A stretch of 21,221 nucleotides of DNA from SM1-73 sp964588305 (GCA_964588305.1 CAZPOP010000038.1:1-21221); one strand, 5' to 3'; shown: positions 1 to 7,782, numbered from the stretch's first letter. The notes: generated by a model from the letters alone, not told the origin. A program made the numbers and translations.

Positions 1-799
1 TGAAGAGTATTATCACTATGTGAGTGGTAGTCTGTATGGGCATACTCTTGGAGGCTACGAGTTGGTCTTTCTCTTTAGAGATGTATCCTCCCTTCTCAGC
101 CAGGTACTCGTATTCTGAAGCTCCCTTCATGCCTCCGATAAGGCCAAAGATCTGGCCGGACTGCAAAAAAGGATAATAGTCCGCAGTCATAACTCCGGTC
201 ACCCCTATGGCCAATTTGGCATTGTAGCGTCCGTTGGCGTAGTTTATCCAATATTCAGTGCCGCTGCCTCCCGAGATGTTGATTATCGCTTTCACATTGT
301 CAAAATTGGTTATGGTTCTCATCATGGGCAAGGAGTCCAGAGGTGTGCCGTAGTAATCCTCCGGAAAGGGAATCCTGAAGTTCTGCCCCATGGCCAGTAT
401 GGTGATTCCCGGATAAGGTTTATATCCCAGATAAACATAGTCGGTTCCATTGACTTTGCCGTATTCTTCAGCCACCTGAGCCACAACCTGCTCCACCATA
501 CCCGGCCCGTTCTGGTGCAAACAGCACAGCAACAGTTTTATGTCTTTGGAAAAGCACTGCCGGGTTATAGCGTAAGACATGGGATGAAGCTCAGCCATGA
601 CCTCTGGAGCATAGTCTACCCCGATCATCAACACCTCGCCTGGGGTTAGGCTCTCCACAAAATCATACACACTTCTCGCCTCCGGGGTGATGTAAAGTGG
701 AACCCGAAAAGGATAGATAGCGGTCATCACCACCACCACCCCTATCACCAGATAGACCCAGCGCCTATCTAAACTCATCATCCTTTCATAAAAGTTCAT
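1..799 (-). CDS. Cassette protein C' (second copy), bitopic membrane protein, 3' end cut by window edge
   Basis: This frame is open from an ATG at 799 to the window edge, giving 266 visible residues and no stop. A short cytoplasmic N-terminus (MSLDRRW) leads into a membrane segment at about residues 13-31. A large, probably extracytoplasmic domain follows, and a second hydrophobic segment (HIVIILF) is cut by the edge. It is clearly a paralogue of the gene at 3468-4340. Both share a TPL..P.MR stretch, a DNV..I.N.S.G motif, a Y(P).QSGQ/QTGQ motif and GGMKG.(S/A)EYE before the last membrane segment. The start lies 9 nt after the stop of the upstream gene and behind a GAGGAGA-type ribosome site, so the two are probably translationally coupled. 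I recognise no named family. The role is unknown beyond being part of a repeated membrane cassette. Confidence 0.85.
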   Translation of the reverse strand, partial: MNFYERMMSLDRRWVYLVIGVVVVMTAIYPFRVPLYITPEARSVYDFVESLTPGEVLMIGVDYAPEVMAELHPMSYAITRQCFSKDIKLLLCCLHQNGPGMVEQVVAQVAEEYGKVNGTDYVYLGYKPYPGITILAMGQNFRIPFPEDYYGTPLDSLPMMRTITNFDNVKAIINISGGSGTEYWINYANGRYNAKLAIGVTGVMTADYYPFLQSGQIFGLIGGMKGASEYEYLAEKGGYISKEKDQLVASKSMPIQTTTHIVIILF

Positions 800-808
800 G
801 TCTCCTCC

Positions 809-1438
809 TCAATCTCTTCCCATATAGCCCCGCTCGATACCCAACATAATCTTCAAGGCGGTAGCAGTTGCCCCCAAACCGACCCCGAGCCAAAAAGCCC
901 TCTTGGCTGCCATATTGGGGACGGTCAGAATAAAGTTAACCAGCCATTGATTTATTCCGGACAGAGGACCCAAGGGAACCAGTCTCAACATGATTATTAT
1001 TGCTGAGAGAAGCAGGATAGTGGCCAGAATGGTTCGGGCTCTGAAAGCTCGGTAAGCCGCAGAGGCGATGTAGAAAGCCAATAGTGAGAACATGGCCGCC
1101 TGTATCGGAATATAGATATACTCAAAAAGGTCCATAAAAAGCGTGCCATATTTGAGACTATCCTGATAATGCGGAACGACGCCAACAAAGACCATGAAAA
1201 ACAACCCCGCTAAAGCCACCAGGCTGTATCCCCAACCGGGTGCTTTTCTTTTGACCTTGGTCACCATCATGGTGGTCAAACTATACAAACCCAATAGCAT
1301 GGCAAAACATCCAATCACCATGGTCCAATCTAAAACCCACTCATATAACGTTTCAAACTCCTCCAGGGGGATAAAATACTGAACCAGCATAAATAGACCC
1401 ATACCGGTGACAACAGCGATAGGTAACGTCCTGCGCAT
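809..1438 (-). CDS. Cassette protein B' (second copy), polytopic inner-membrane protein
   Basis: This 209-residue protein is very hydrophobic, with about six predicted membrane segments (roughly residues 5-22, 38-54, 70-90, 108-130, 136-155 and 182-200) and no signal peptide. It is a paralogue of the 214-residue product at 4347-4991. The shared landmarks are MRR at the start, an (S/A)YRAFRAR loop after the fourth segment, and a C-terminus ending LGIERGYMGRD here and LGLERAMGGD in the other copy. The conserved basic YRAFRAR loop is probably cytoplasmic and could be a docking site for partners; this is inference. It sits 13 nt after gene A' and 9 nt before gene C'. No known transporter or enzyme motif was recognised. 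Confidence 0.87.
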   Translation of the reverse strand: MRRTLPIAVVTGMGLFMLVQYFIPLEEFETLYEWVLDWTMVIGCFAMLLGLYSLTTMMVTKVKRKAPGWGYSLVALAGLFFMVFVGVVPHYQDSLKYGTLFMDLFEYIYIPIQAAMFSLLAFYIASAAYRAFRARTILATILLLSAIIIMLRLVPLGPLSGINQWLVNFILTVPNMAAKRAFWLGVGLGATATALKIMLGIERGYMGRD

Positions 1439-1451
1439 TTTTTTCTCCTGA

Positions 1452-2699
1452 TTAGAGCTGAACCTTAAACAAGTTTAAGAAAAACTGAAAATGGAAAGTT
1501 GCTGCCAGAGCCCCCAAAATCAGAAAGATCATGACCAAAGCCTTGGCCCAATCCTGGCCCTTTAAGGTTCCCAAAAGGACCGGCTCCCTTCCCAGATAGG
1601 CTGAGGCCGCATAAAGCTCTTCACCAATCAGGGTGTAGTCTGTAGCCGCCACAAAGAAGGGAATCTGAGCGATCTCGTCTGTGCCTGAAATCTGGATGGA
1701 GCCAGCCAGAGAGCCAGTCTCAGCCAAAAGCAAAGACTCTGCATAAAACTTTCCCAGGTAAAAATTGGTGGCTGGCTTTTCCCTGATCATTATTCCGTTC
1801 ACCCCCGCCACATAGGCAAACTGCATCGAGGTCAAATAATAGATATTCTCTTGCTTATAGTCATCCGGTCTTCCTGCTTCCAAATAGGCCGCTCTGACCG
1901 TCTCCTGTGCCACTGCCATAACTATTGGATCACAGCAAGGAATTAAAATCGGAGTTTGATACTCTGCCGTCTTTTTTGCCACTCTGCTCAAAATGGTAAA
2001 AGAAGCTATAGTGGCTATCATATCCGCACTGCCCAACCCCAAAATATACAGAATGGGCTTACCCATCTCCGTGGCTCTGCCTATAGCCTCATCCACTGCC
2101 TCAATCCCGGCCAGGGGACGAATGTAAAGCTTTTTGCCTTTCCGGGCAACTGTGATAAAAACAAGAGCAAAGGTGGAAAAGATAAGCACCGCCAATAATA
2201 CCGCGGTTTTTCCGGTATGATACCACTGGCCATAGGCATGAGCCGGCAACGAGACCTCCGAATCAGAGAAAATCCCGTCGCTTCTAACCCTAACCTTATA
2301 GTAAAAATCTTTGTGTGGAGGAAGATAGTTGGCGTCTTCCTTTTCTTTAGCCCCTTTGTCCTTATAGGTATTCTCTCCGGCAGGAACAAGTCCCCGTACC
2401 TCAAACTCACCGTCGGGAGAGTCGGACCTCAAGATCTGATAGGACACCACGTTATTTTGTCCGGCTCCGTCGTCTGCGGAAAGCGTCCAGATAACCAGCA
2501 AGGCATGCCCGTTATCATTGGGAGCGTCCTTGGCAACCACATTCGTGGGAGGGGCAGGAGGCTGGGCCAGCGAATCCTGTAAAGCTTCAGCCTGTTCCGC
2601 TTCCTGAGCCAAGCATGTTTGCATCCCCAAGAAGAGCGAGACAAACACAAAGAGGAAGAGCGACAAAACCCTAGTCCAGTGAGAATCTTTGTCTTTCAT
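1452..2699 (-). CDS. Cassette protein A' (second copy): signal peptide, FN3 domain, membrane segment, conserved soluble domain
   Basis: This 415-residue protein has a signal peptide or N-terminal membrane anchor at residues 1-31 (ending CLAQ). A fibronectin type III-like domain spans about 48-153 (APPTNVVAKD, VSYQILRSD, FYYKVRVRS). A membrane segment at about 164-185 is followed by a basic KGKKLYIR stretch. A conserved soluble domain at about 188-384 precedes a C-terminal membrane segment at about 388-410. The positive-inside rule puts FN3 outside and the large conserved domain in the cytoplasm. It is a paralogue of the 421-residue product at 5012-6277, and the closest match is in the cytoplasmic domain (EAVD.A.GRATEMG, AGRPD.Y, FYAESL.LAET, DYTLIGEEL.AASAYL, LKGQD). 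A stem-loop followed by a T-run lies just upstream, so this copy may be separately controlled. I recognise no named function. Confidence 0.9.
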   Translation of the reverse strand: MKDKDSHWTRVLSLFLFVFVSLFLGMQTCLAQEAEQAEALQDSLAQPPAPPTNVVAKDAPNDNGHALLVIWTLSADDGAGQNNVVSYQILRSDSPDGEFEVRGLVPAGENTYKDKGAKEKEDANYLPPHKDFYYKVRVRSDGIFSDSEVSLPAHAYGQWYHTGKTAVLLAVLIFSTFALVFITVARKGKKLYIRPLAGIEAVDEAIGRATEMGKPILYILGLGSADMIATIASFTILSRVAKKTAEYQTPILIPCCDPIVMAVAQETVRAAYLEAGRPDDYKQENIYYLTSMQFAYVAGVNGIMIREKPATNFYLGKFYAESLLLAETGSLAGSIQISGTDEIAQIPFFVAATDYTLIGEELYAASAYLGREPVLLGTLKGQDWAKALVMIFLILGALAATFHFQFFLNLFKVQL

Positions 2700-2711
2700 T
2701 TCAACTCCTTG

Positions 2712-2781
2712 AAAAAGCTGACAGCGGATGAAGTGGATTCAAAGGATTCTATCTTAATCTATCCGTCCCATCCGCTGGCAG
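2712..2781 (-). terminator. Stem-loop with T-run between the two cassettes (terminator or attenuator)
   Basis: On the minus strand, 13-nt arms at 2781-2769 and 2730-2718 (CTGCCAGCGGATG and CATCCGCTGTCAG) pair with a single mismatch. The second arm is followed at once by a C and five T (2716-2712). The loop is long at 38 nt, which is atypical for an intrinsic terminator. It lies 14 nt after the stop of gene D and just before the ribosome site of gene A'. It would separate the first cassette copy from the second, either ending transcription or reducing read-through. Confidence 0.55.
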
Positions 2782-2794
2782 TTCTAAAACCGAC

Positions 2795-3454
2795 TCATTT
2801 GATCAAACCCAGCCAATTACCGAAAAGAAAGTCCATCCTACCTATTAAGAGGGACATACGGCTCATCACCGTATACCCGAACAATGCTCCAAAGGTGATC
2901 ATGAGAAACCAGACTCCTACCCGGGCCGCTCCCCCAAAAGCACCCTTATGTTCCTTAGAGAAAAAGAAATAAATAAGACCGCAGAAAGTTCCTACCACGA
3001 TCACGATGTTTCCGATGGTCGAATTGAGATCTCCCCACACAAAGAGAGACAGGATGGTCCCTTTCACTTGAATTATGCCGTTGCTTTCCAGATAACGGGT
3101 GAACTGCAGACCGGCAGTGGTACCCACGATGAAGGCTAAAGACCATCTGGACAACCACCCCACGCTGGGGAAAAGCCTGAGCAACATCAAAATTCCCAGA
3201 CCCCCTCCCAAAAGATATACCCAGTGGTAGTCTATTTTCCCCTCAACCGTCAGAACCGTGTAAGCCAATACCAGGTTGTCGATCAGCTTTGGCAGGAAGT
3301 ACTGCCAGAAGGTGACCACGAACCAGTAGCCGGCCGATACTCCCACGAACAGAGCTTCGGAGAACTTATAGAAGGGATTGTCCTTATATATAAAGCTGAA
3401 AATTCCCAAAGTCAGAATCCCACCGATCCACAATCCCACAACTTCTCCGCTCAT
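2795..3454 (-). CDS. Cassette protein D, polytopic inner-membrane protein
   Basis: This 219-residue hydrophobic protein has about six membrane segments (roughly residues 5-22, 32-55, 76-93, 98-115, 130-160 and 172-200) and no signal peptide. A conserved-looking motif, YKDNPFYKFSEALFVGVSAG, lies at the first cytoplasmic loop and second segment. It starts 13 nt after the stop of gene C, so it is in the same transcript. It is the last gene of the first cassette copy. If the duplication is complete, a paralogue should lie just left of the window after gene C'. No catalytic or transport signature was recognised, and a membrane scaffold or channel role is only a guess. Confidence 0.87.
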   Translation of the reverse strand: MSGEVVGLWIGGILTLGIFSFIYKDNPFYKFSEALFVGVSAGYWFVVTFWQYFLPKLIDNLVLAYTVLTVEGKIDYHWVYLLGGGLGILMLLRLFPSVGWLSRWSLAFIVGTTAGLQFTRYLESNGIIQVKGTILSLFVWGDLNSTIGNIVIVVGTFCGLIYFFFSKEHKGAFGGAARVGVWFLMITFGALFGYTVMSRMSLLIGRMDFLFGNWLGLIK

Positions 3455-3467
3455 GTCTTAACCTCCG

Positions 3468-4340
3468 CTAGGACGTCTTTTTTCTCTTCCTAATTGAGAA
3501 GAAAGCCAGATTTCCTATTATGATGAACATACAGATCACCGCATGGGCTACGGCCTGGGAAAACATGTATCTCACCGCTCTTCCCGGTATCCCCAAGAGA
3601 GTTTCGTATTCCGCTCCACCCTTCATCCCCCCCAGAACTCCGGAGAGCTGCCCGGTTTGAACGTAAGGATACATTGCCGGTGCCTGAACCGCGGTGTTTC
3701 CTGCAGCCAGTTTAACGTGAAATACGTCCACCGCATATTGCACCCATTCCTGTGTTCCGGGATAACCCGCGGACAGGTTGAATATCAGATCGACGTTGTC
3801 ATAGTTTCTGACTCCCCTCATAAGCGGAATCTCGGAAAGAGGAGTCCCCTGACCATCCTTGGGATAAGACTCCTCAAAGCTGTGTCCCATCCGGTCTATC
3901 ACCACCTCGTTGCCCGCGGTGAAACCCAAATTGACGTAGTCTATCCCATACTGCAGACTTTTGGCCTTTATGTCCTCATCCTGGAATACCTCTTCCAACG
4001 CTATGTTCGCCTGGAGGGGTCCCTGGGGCCACAGCCCCATGATGATCACCTTTAGGTCGTTTCTGAAGGCATGCCTGAAGAATGCCTCGGCCATTGGCTG
4101 AAGCTCGGGCATGGACCCAGGATCATAGTCAAAAGAAGCCAAAACTTTCGACCCAGCGGGAAGGCTTTCAATCGCCTGGTAGGTTCCCTGGGCTACCGGT
4201 GTCACCGGTATGCGCATGGATAGCTTGAAAAATAAGGGCACAGCAACCGCCACGGCGATAAAGAGGAAAATAATCCTCCGATCGATGCTTAAAAGCTTTT
4301 CCCAGATGCTTTTCACTTCCTGGTTGTTTTCCTGATTCAT
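3468..4340 (-). CDS. Cassette protein C, bitopic membrane protein with large exported domain
   Basis: This 290-residue protein has a cytoplasmic N-terminus of about 21 residues (KLLSIDRR) and a membrane segment at about 22-40. A domain of some 215 residues is predicted outside the cytoplasm. A second membrane segment at about 262-282 is followed by a basic tail (RKRKKTS). The exported domain has alternating hydrophobic strands and segments such as VLASFDYDPGS, KVIIMGLWPQG, YGIDYVNLGF and DNVDLIFNLSAG, consistent with an alpha/beta fold. GGMKGGAEYE just before the last segment is shared with the partial copy at 1-799. It starts 6 nt after gene B. It is not a recognised enzyme, and the conserved motifs suggest a fixed structural or binding role. 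Confidence 0.88.
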   Translation of the reverse strand: MNQENNQEVKSIWEKLLSIDRRIIFLFIAVAVAVPLFFKLSMRIPVTPVAQGTYQAIESLPAGSKVLASFDYDPGSMPELQPMAEAFFRHAFRNDLKVIIMGLWPQGPLQANIALEEVFQDEDIKAKSLQYGIDYVNLGFTAGNEVVIDRMGHSFEESYPKDGQGTPLSEIPLMRGVRNYDNVDLIFNLSAGYPGTQEWVQYAVDVFHVKLAAGNTAVQAPAMYPYVQTGQLSGVLGGMKGGAEYETLLGIPGRAVRYMFSQAVAHAVICMFIIIGNLAFFSIRKRKKTS

Positions 4341-4346
4341 CTTCAG

Positions 4347-4991
4347 CTAGTCTCCTCCCATGGCCCTTTCCAGTCCCAGGATCACCCTCAACGCTGAAGA
4401 AACCACCCCCAAAGCTATGCCTATCATGATGGCTCTTTGTCCTGCGGTCTGGGGAAAATCCATGATCCAGTCTGCCGCGTTTCCCATTCTATATCCTTCA
4501 GGCAACCAGGCGGTGATCCAGTCTCCAATGGGAACCCGACCCAGCATTAAGATGAAGGCTGCCGCCAAGAGCATGGTGGCTTCCACGTTTCTCGCCCGGA
4601 AGGCCCGGTACGAGGCGGAGGCCACGAAGAAAGCCAGAAGGGCGAACATGGTGGCAGAAAGAGGATAGTATACGTGAATGTAAAGAAAGTAAAAAGATGT
4701 TCCCGGATCGGAAAACGATCTCCCACCGGAGAAAAACAGACCAGGTATGGTTATCACCAGAAACCCCAAAATAACAACGATCCCAAAAGGCCAGTCCCTT
4801 GACTTTCTATAAATCTTATCAGCATTAACCCTGATCAGGTTTAAGACCCCCAGGTAAATGGCAAATGCAGCGATTATGAAAAACCAGTCTTCGAACAAAT
4901 CTTTCAGTATATTGAAAGGGGGGATGAAGTGGGCGATTATCATGGTCAGCCCCACCATGGCAGTCAAAACTAAGGGAACCTCTCTTCGCAT
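4347..4991 (-). CDS. Cassette protein B, polytopic inner-membrane protein
   Basis: This 214-residue protein has about six hydrophobic segments (roughly residues 5-22, 35-53, 69-90, 105-130, 138-152 and 185-205). It is a paralogue of the 209-residue product at 809-1438, and both share the basic ASYRAFRAR/AAYRAFRAR loop and a closing LGLER/LGIER motif. It begins 20 nt after the stop of gene A and ends 6 nt before gene C, which argues for co-translation. The family is not recognised. Fixed gene order in both copies suggests B sits beside A and C in one membrane complex; this is inference. Confidence 0.87.
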   Translation of the reverse strand: MRREVPLVLTAMVGLTMIIAHFIPPFNILKDLFEDWFFIIAAFAIYLGVLNLIRVNADKIYRKSRDWPFGIVVILGFLVITIPGLFFSGGRSFSDPGTSFYFLYIHVYYPLSATMFALLAFFVASASYRAFRARNVEATMLLAAAFILMLGRVPIGDWITAWLPEGYRMGNAADWIMDFPQTAGQRAIMIGIALGVVSSALRVILGLERAMGGD

Positions 4992-5011
4992 TCTTTTCTC
5001 TCCAACCCTGC

Positions 5012-6277
5012 TTAGAAAACTGTCGCCAGATCAGGCAGGCCCAATCCCAAAACTGAATTCAGAGTGAGGAAGAGCACGCCCACCAGAATAACCAGAAGGA
5101 AGATGAACTTGCCCACGTCCTGTCCTTTGAGACTTCCCAACAACTTGGGATCTTTCGAAAGGTAAGCCGAGGCGGCAAAGAGCTCCTCCCCGATCAGAGT
5201 GTAATCGCAGGCCGCGACGAAAAAGGGAAGCTGAGAAGGCATGGCGGTTCCGGCGATCTGTATGGCACCCACTGAGTTGGCAGTCTCAGCCAAAATCAAT
5301 GACTCTGCATAAAACTGACCCTGAAGGAAAACAGCCGCAGGCTTATCCCTCAAGAAAAGCCCATCCAGCGCGGCAGCGTAACCAAACTGATCATCGGTAA
5401 GATAATAAACCATGTTGTCGTTGTAAGCGTCCGGCCTTCCGGCATTTATGTATGCTTCCTTTACCGTCTCTCTGCACGTGACCATAACCAGCGATTTGGA
5501 CACTGGCACTTCCAACTTGGCCTCATATTCAGCCGCCAACTTAGCCACCCTTCCCAGAATGGTGACGCCGGCAATGGTCTGCATACTGTCCATGTCCATG
5601 ATGCCGGGTATGTAAATTATCTTTCGTCCCATCTCCGTTGCCCGACCGACCGCATCGTCCACCGCCTCCAGCCCCGCGATCTTACGGATAAAAAGTTTTT
5701 TACCAGTTTTTGCGCTGCTTATGAAGTAAAAGATGGCACATGCGATTATCAAGGCAAGGGCAAATAGAGTCAACCTGCTGAAGTCAAACCACTGCACCCT
5801 GGAGAACACTGGATTGCTGGGTAGCGATTCGGAGGTTCCCCAAGGCGAGATCGCTCTGACCCTGTAAAAATACTTGACCTTGTTCTCAGTGTTGCTGTCT
5901 GAAAAGTAAGTAGCTCCCGGCGCAGCTCCTCCGATGTGCTCGTAACCCTCTTCCCTGTTTGTGGATCTGAGGATTTCGTATCCGGTCACACTGTTTGCCC
6001 CTCCCCCGTCGTCAGCTGATTTCTCCCAGCTGATGGTTATTGCGCCTCCCTTATCATTGGGGATATCCTTGGCAGTTACATTCGAGGCAGGGACAGGACG
6101 AACGGAGTCTTCTTGCGGAGTCACCTCCCCTTGAGGGAGCGGAGATTCCTCGGCTAAGATAGGTGTTCGCCCGAATAGATAGAGAAGAAACGCAAGGGAA
6201 AATAACAGAAGAAAACTGTGGTTCGATCTTTCTGGCTCAACTGTTCTCGCTCCGTGCATCCTCTTACTTTTGCTCAT
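5012..6277 (-). CDS. Cassette protein A: signal peptide, FN3 domain, membrane segment, conserved soluble domain
   Basis: This 421-residue protein is the first gene of the cassette. The N-terminal hydrophobic segment (about 20-42, ending ILAEE) looks like a signal peptide or anchor. An FN3-like domain spans about 62-156 (VTGYEILRST, KYFYRVRAIS). A membrane segment lies at about 168-187, a conserved soluble domain at about 190-388, and a final membrane segment at about 390-412. The soluble domain carries GLEAVDDAVGRATEMG, INAGRPDAY, QFYAESLILAET, CDYTLIGEELFAASAYL and GSLKGQD, nearly all kept in the second copy. I chose the ATG at 6277, with a GGAAGGTCC ribosome site upstream. An internal ATG at codon 7 has AAGAGG too close to serve. 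A promoter and a leader of about 200 nt precede it. The biochemical function is unknown. Confidence 0.9.
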   Translation of the reverse strand: MSKSKRMHGARTVEPERSNHSFLLLFSLAFLLYLFGRTPILAEESPLPQGEVTPQEDSVRPVPASNVTAKDIPNDKGGAITISWEKSADDGGGANSVTGYEILRSTNREEGYEHIGGAAPGATYFSDSNTENKVKYFYRVRAISPWGTSESLPSNPVFSRVQWFDFSRLTLFALALIIACAIFYFISSAKTGKKLFIRKIAGLEAVDDAVGRATEMGRKIIYIPGIMDMDSMQTIAGVTILGRVAKLAAEYEAKLEVPVSKSLVMVTCRETVKEAYINAGRPDAYNDNMVYYLTDDQFGYAAALDGLFLRDKPAAVFLQGQFYAESLILAETANSVGAIQIAGTAMPSQLPFFVAACDYTLIGEELFAASAYLSKDPKLLGSLKGQDVGKFIFLLVILVGVLFLTLNSVLGLGLPDLATVF

Positions 6278-6425
6278 ATTAAAAAAGGACCTTCCGGGGT
6301 GCCAAACTCAACAAGGCCAAATTAAGAAACGGCTTTAGGTGCAAATACCTTGATCATACCGATACCAGCTGTCAACCTGACTCTGCGAACTCAGAAGCAA
6401 TCTGTGACCCATTTTGCTCTCGTTG

Positions 6426-6449
6426 CCGGCTTGTCGGTCCTGAAGCCGG
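6426..6449 (-). other. Perfect 7-bp hairpin in the leader of the cassette transcript
   Basis: CCGGCTT and AAGCCGG are perfectly complementary across a 10-nt loop. The hairpin lies about 30-50 nt downstream of the predicted start site of the cassette transcript. A run of eight G on the transcribed strand (6463-6470) lies between promoter and hairpin. No known riboswitch consensus was recognised. It may be a leader structure that affects expression. Confidence 0.4.
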
Positions 6450-6482
6450 AACACATCCGCCGCCCCCCCCTGATCGTTGCTC

Positions 6483-6511
6483 AATTTATCATATATCTAA
6501 ATTCAAGTCAA
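6483..6511 (-). promoter_or_regulatory. Sigma-70-type promoter for the A-B-C-D cassette
   Basis: On the minus strand, TTGACT (6511-6506) is followed after exactly 17 nt by TAAATT (6488-6483). This is a 5/6 match to the -35 box and a 4/6 match to the -10 box. The region is AT-rich against a GC-richer surround. Transcription would start near 6476, leaving a leader of about 200 nt before gene A. The cassette can therefore be expressed apart from the ATPase gene upstream. Confidence 0.55.
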
Positions 6512-6547
6512 GGGAAAAGTTCGACTGAGGCGAATTTTTGACGAGGC

Positions 6548-7675
6548 TCACTCCTCCAGCATTTCCACATTAGCCCTGGGGATTATGGCTTTAGTTCCGT
6601 CCTCAAACTCCACCTCCAGAACTCGGGCCGAAGACTCGGATTCAAGCTTCTGTAAAGCCGGAGGAAGGGCGCTTACCTTTGCCAGTCGTCCAAAATGCGG
6701 GTCCCGAATAACCCTGATAGGATAGCCAACAGTCAAACCTATGTTCCCGAGTTCCTCTCTTTTTTCTTTTTTGTGTACGTCCTCCTGGACGGGGATTACC
6801 ACCTCCGGGCGGATCACCCCGGCTCTGATCTGAGTAGCCCCATTTATGCAAGCCATCTGGCCTTCCTTGGATTTCAAAAGATCAAAGGTTATCTCCGCCA
6901 TGTTAATCTGCCCGAATCCTTCGGTGATCACCAAGGTGATTCCTAATTCCTCTGATCCGGTGATAGCTACCCCTATATCGTATCCCAAAAAATCTCTTAA
7001 ATCCTTGTCGCTGAATCCACCAACTACGATTCCCTTGGCACCAAAACTGATAGCCTTCTTTATGGCATCAGCTGTAACCAAGCTCCCTCCGACCACCACC
7101 TTGTCCTTGCAATTTTTATCAATTAATTTGTCACTTAAGATCTCGGTATTATCTTTTGTAACCACCTTAATCTCGCCATGAGTCTCTCCTCCTATGCCGA
7201 AAATACCCTGAATGAAGGACCCCCAAGTGGAGACCGCCACTCCCTCCTTCTCAAAAAGCTCCACCACCTCTCCTTCCAGATAGGCCTTTATCTCCACCGG
7301 AATGGGATTTCCCCTGATCAGGACCTGACCGGTGACCGATGAGATGCTCTCCACGCTCCCGTCTGCCCTGGTCTTGGCTTCGGATGAGAAAAGTCCGAAG
7401 AAGCTTTTGCTCTTGGCTATCACCTCTCCCTGCTTGACTTTCTCTCCTTCTTTTTTTGTCATACAATCCATTATGTCTTCCGGGGGGATACCTAATATAT
7501 TGGCCACGTTGATCGGCTCCACATTTCCGGGCAGCAGAGTACGAGCCACCACCGTATCAGGTTTAACCTTGTCTCCCACCTTAACCAGAACGTCCCCCTT
7601 TAACGGCAGTATCCTTCTTTTGGTTATCAGAACCTTATCTGTAACTTTTAATCCCGGCGTATACGCATGACCCAT
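6548..7675 (-). CDS. Conserved soluble protein with barrel-sandwich-like N-terminus and KOW-like C-terminus; partner of the MutL-family ATPase
   Basis: This 375-residue protein has no signal peptide or membrane segment. Residues about 1-160 hold repeated short strands of the barrel-sandwich-hybrid (biotinyl/lipoyl or RnfC-like) type: VKVGDKVKPDTVVARTLLPG, EKVKQGEVIAKS and VTGQVLIRG. No biotinylation-type lysine motif is evident. Residues about 175-290 look alpha/beta (KVVVGGSLVTADAIKKA, KGIVVGGFSDKDLRDFLGYD, ITGSEELGITLVITEGFGQI). The end (about 308-375; PIRVIRDPHFGRLAKV, ending IIPRANVEMLEE) resembles a KOW/SH3-like barrel. The ATG at 7675 has a clear TAAGGAGC ribosome site. It lies 131 nt after the ATPase gene and before the cassette promoter, so it is probably part of the same system. 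Domain names rest on pattern recognition only. Confidence 0.85.
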   Translation of the reverse strand: MGHAYTPGLKVTDKVLITKRRILPLKGDVLVKVGDKVKPDTVVARTLLPGNVEPINVANILGIPPEDIMDCMTKKEGEKVKQGEVIAKSKSFFGLFSSEAKTRADGSVESISSVTGQVLIRGNPIPVEIKAYLEGEVVELFEKEGVAVSTWGSFIQGIFGIGGETHGEIKVVTKDNTEILSDKLIDKNCKDKVVVGGSLVTADAIKKAISFGAKGIVVGGFSDKDLRDFLGYDIGVAITGSEELGITLVITEGFGQINMAEITFDLLKSKEGQMACINGATQIRAGVIRPEVVIPVQEDVHKKEKREELGNIGLTVGYPIRVIRDPHFGRLAKVSALPPALQKLESESSARVLEVEFEDGTKAIIPRANVEMLEE

Positions 7676-7782
7676 TTTTTGCTCCTTAATCTTAACTGAC
7701 TATCTAACAATTTGGCCTCCACGAGCTCAACGATCTTTTGACCTGACCCACTTCCAACCTTAGAATTCTCGGTTTGACTCAT
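7648..7782 (-). CDS. Possible 44-residue small protein overlapping the next gene's start
   Basis: An ATG at 7782 opens a 44-codon frame that ends with TAA inside the following gene, overlapping its first 28 nt. The middle (QKIVELVEAKLLDSQLRLR) could form an amphipathic helix and the tail is basic. The ribosome site is weak (GAAGTG, 8 nt before the ATG). It would fill the only sizeable gap between the ATPase gene and its neighbour. An open frame this short arises by chance fairly often, so this is a candidate only. Confidence 0.22.
   Translation of the reverse strand: MSQTENSKVGSGSGQKIVELVEAKLLDSQLRLRSKKWVMRIRRD

Noticed and set aside
1..6277. The duplicated cassette as an assembly artefact
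   Set aside because: The two copies are strongly diverged in protein sequence, with different gene lengths and different intergenic sequence, so they are real old paralogues.
7251..7466. Minus-strand frame of 71 codons inside the 375-residue gene
   Set aside because: It is an overlapping shifted frame of a well-supported gene with an Arg/Gly/Glu-rich shadow composition.
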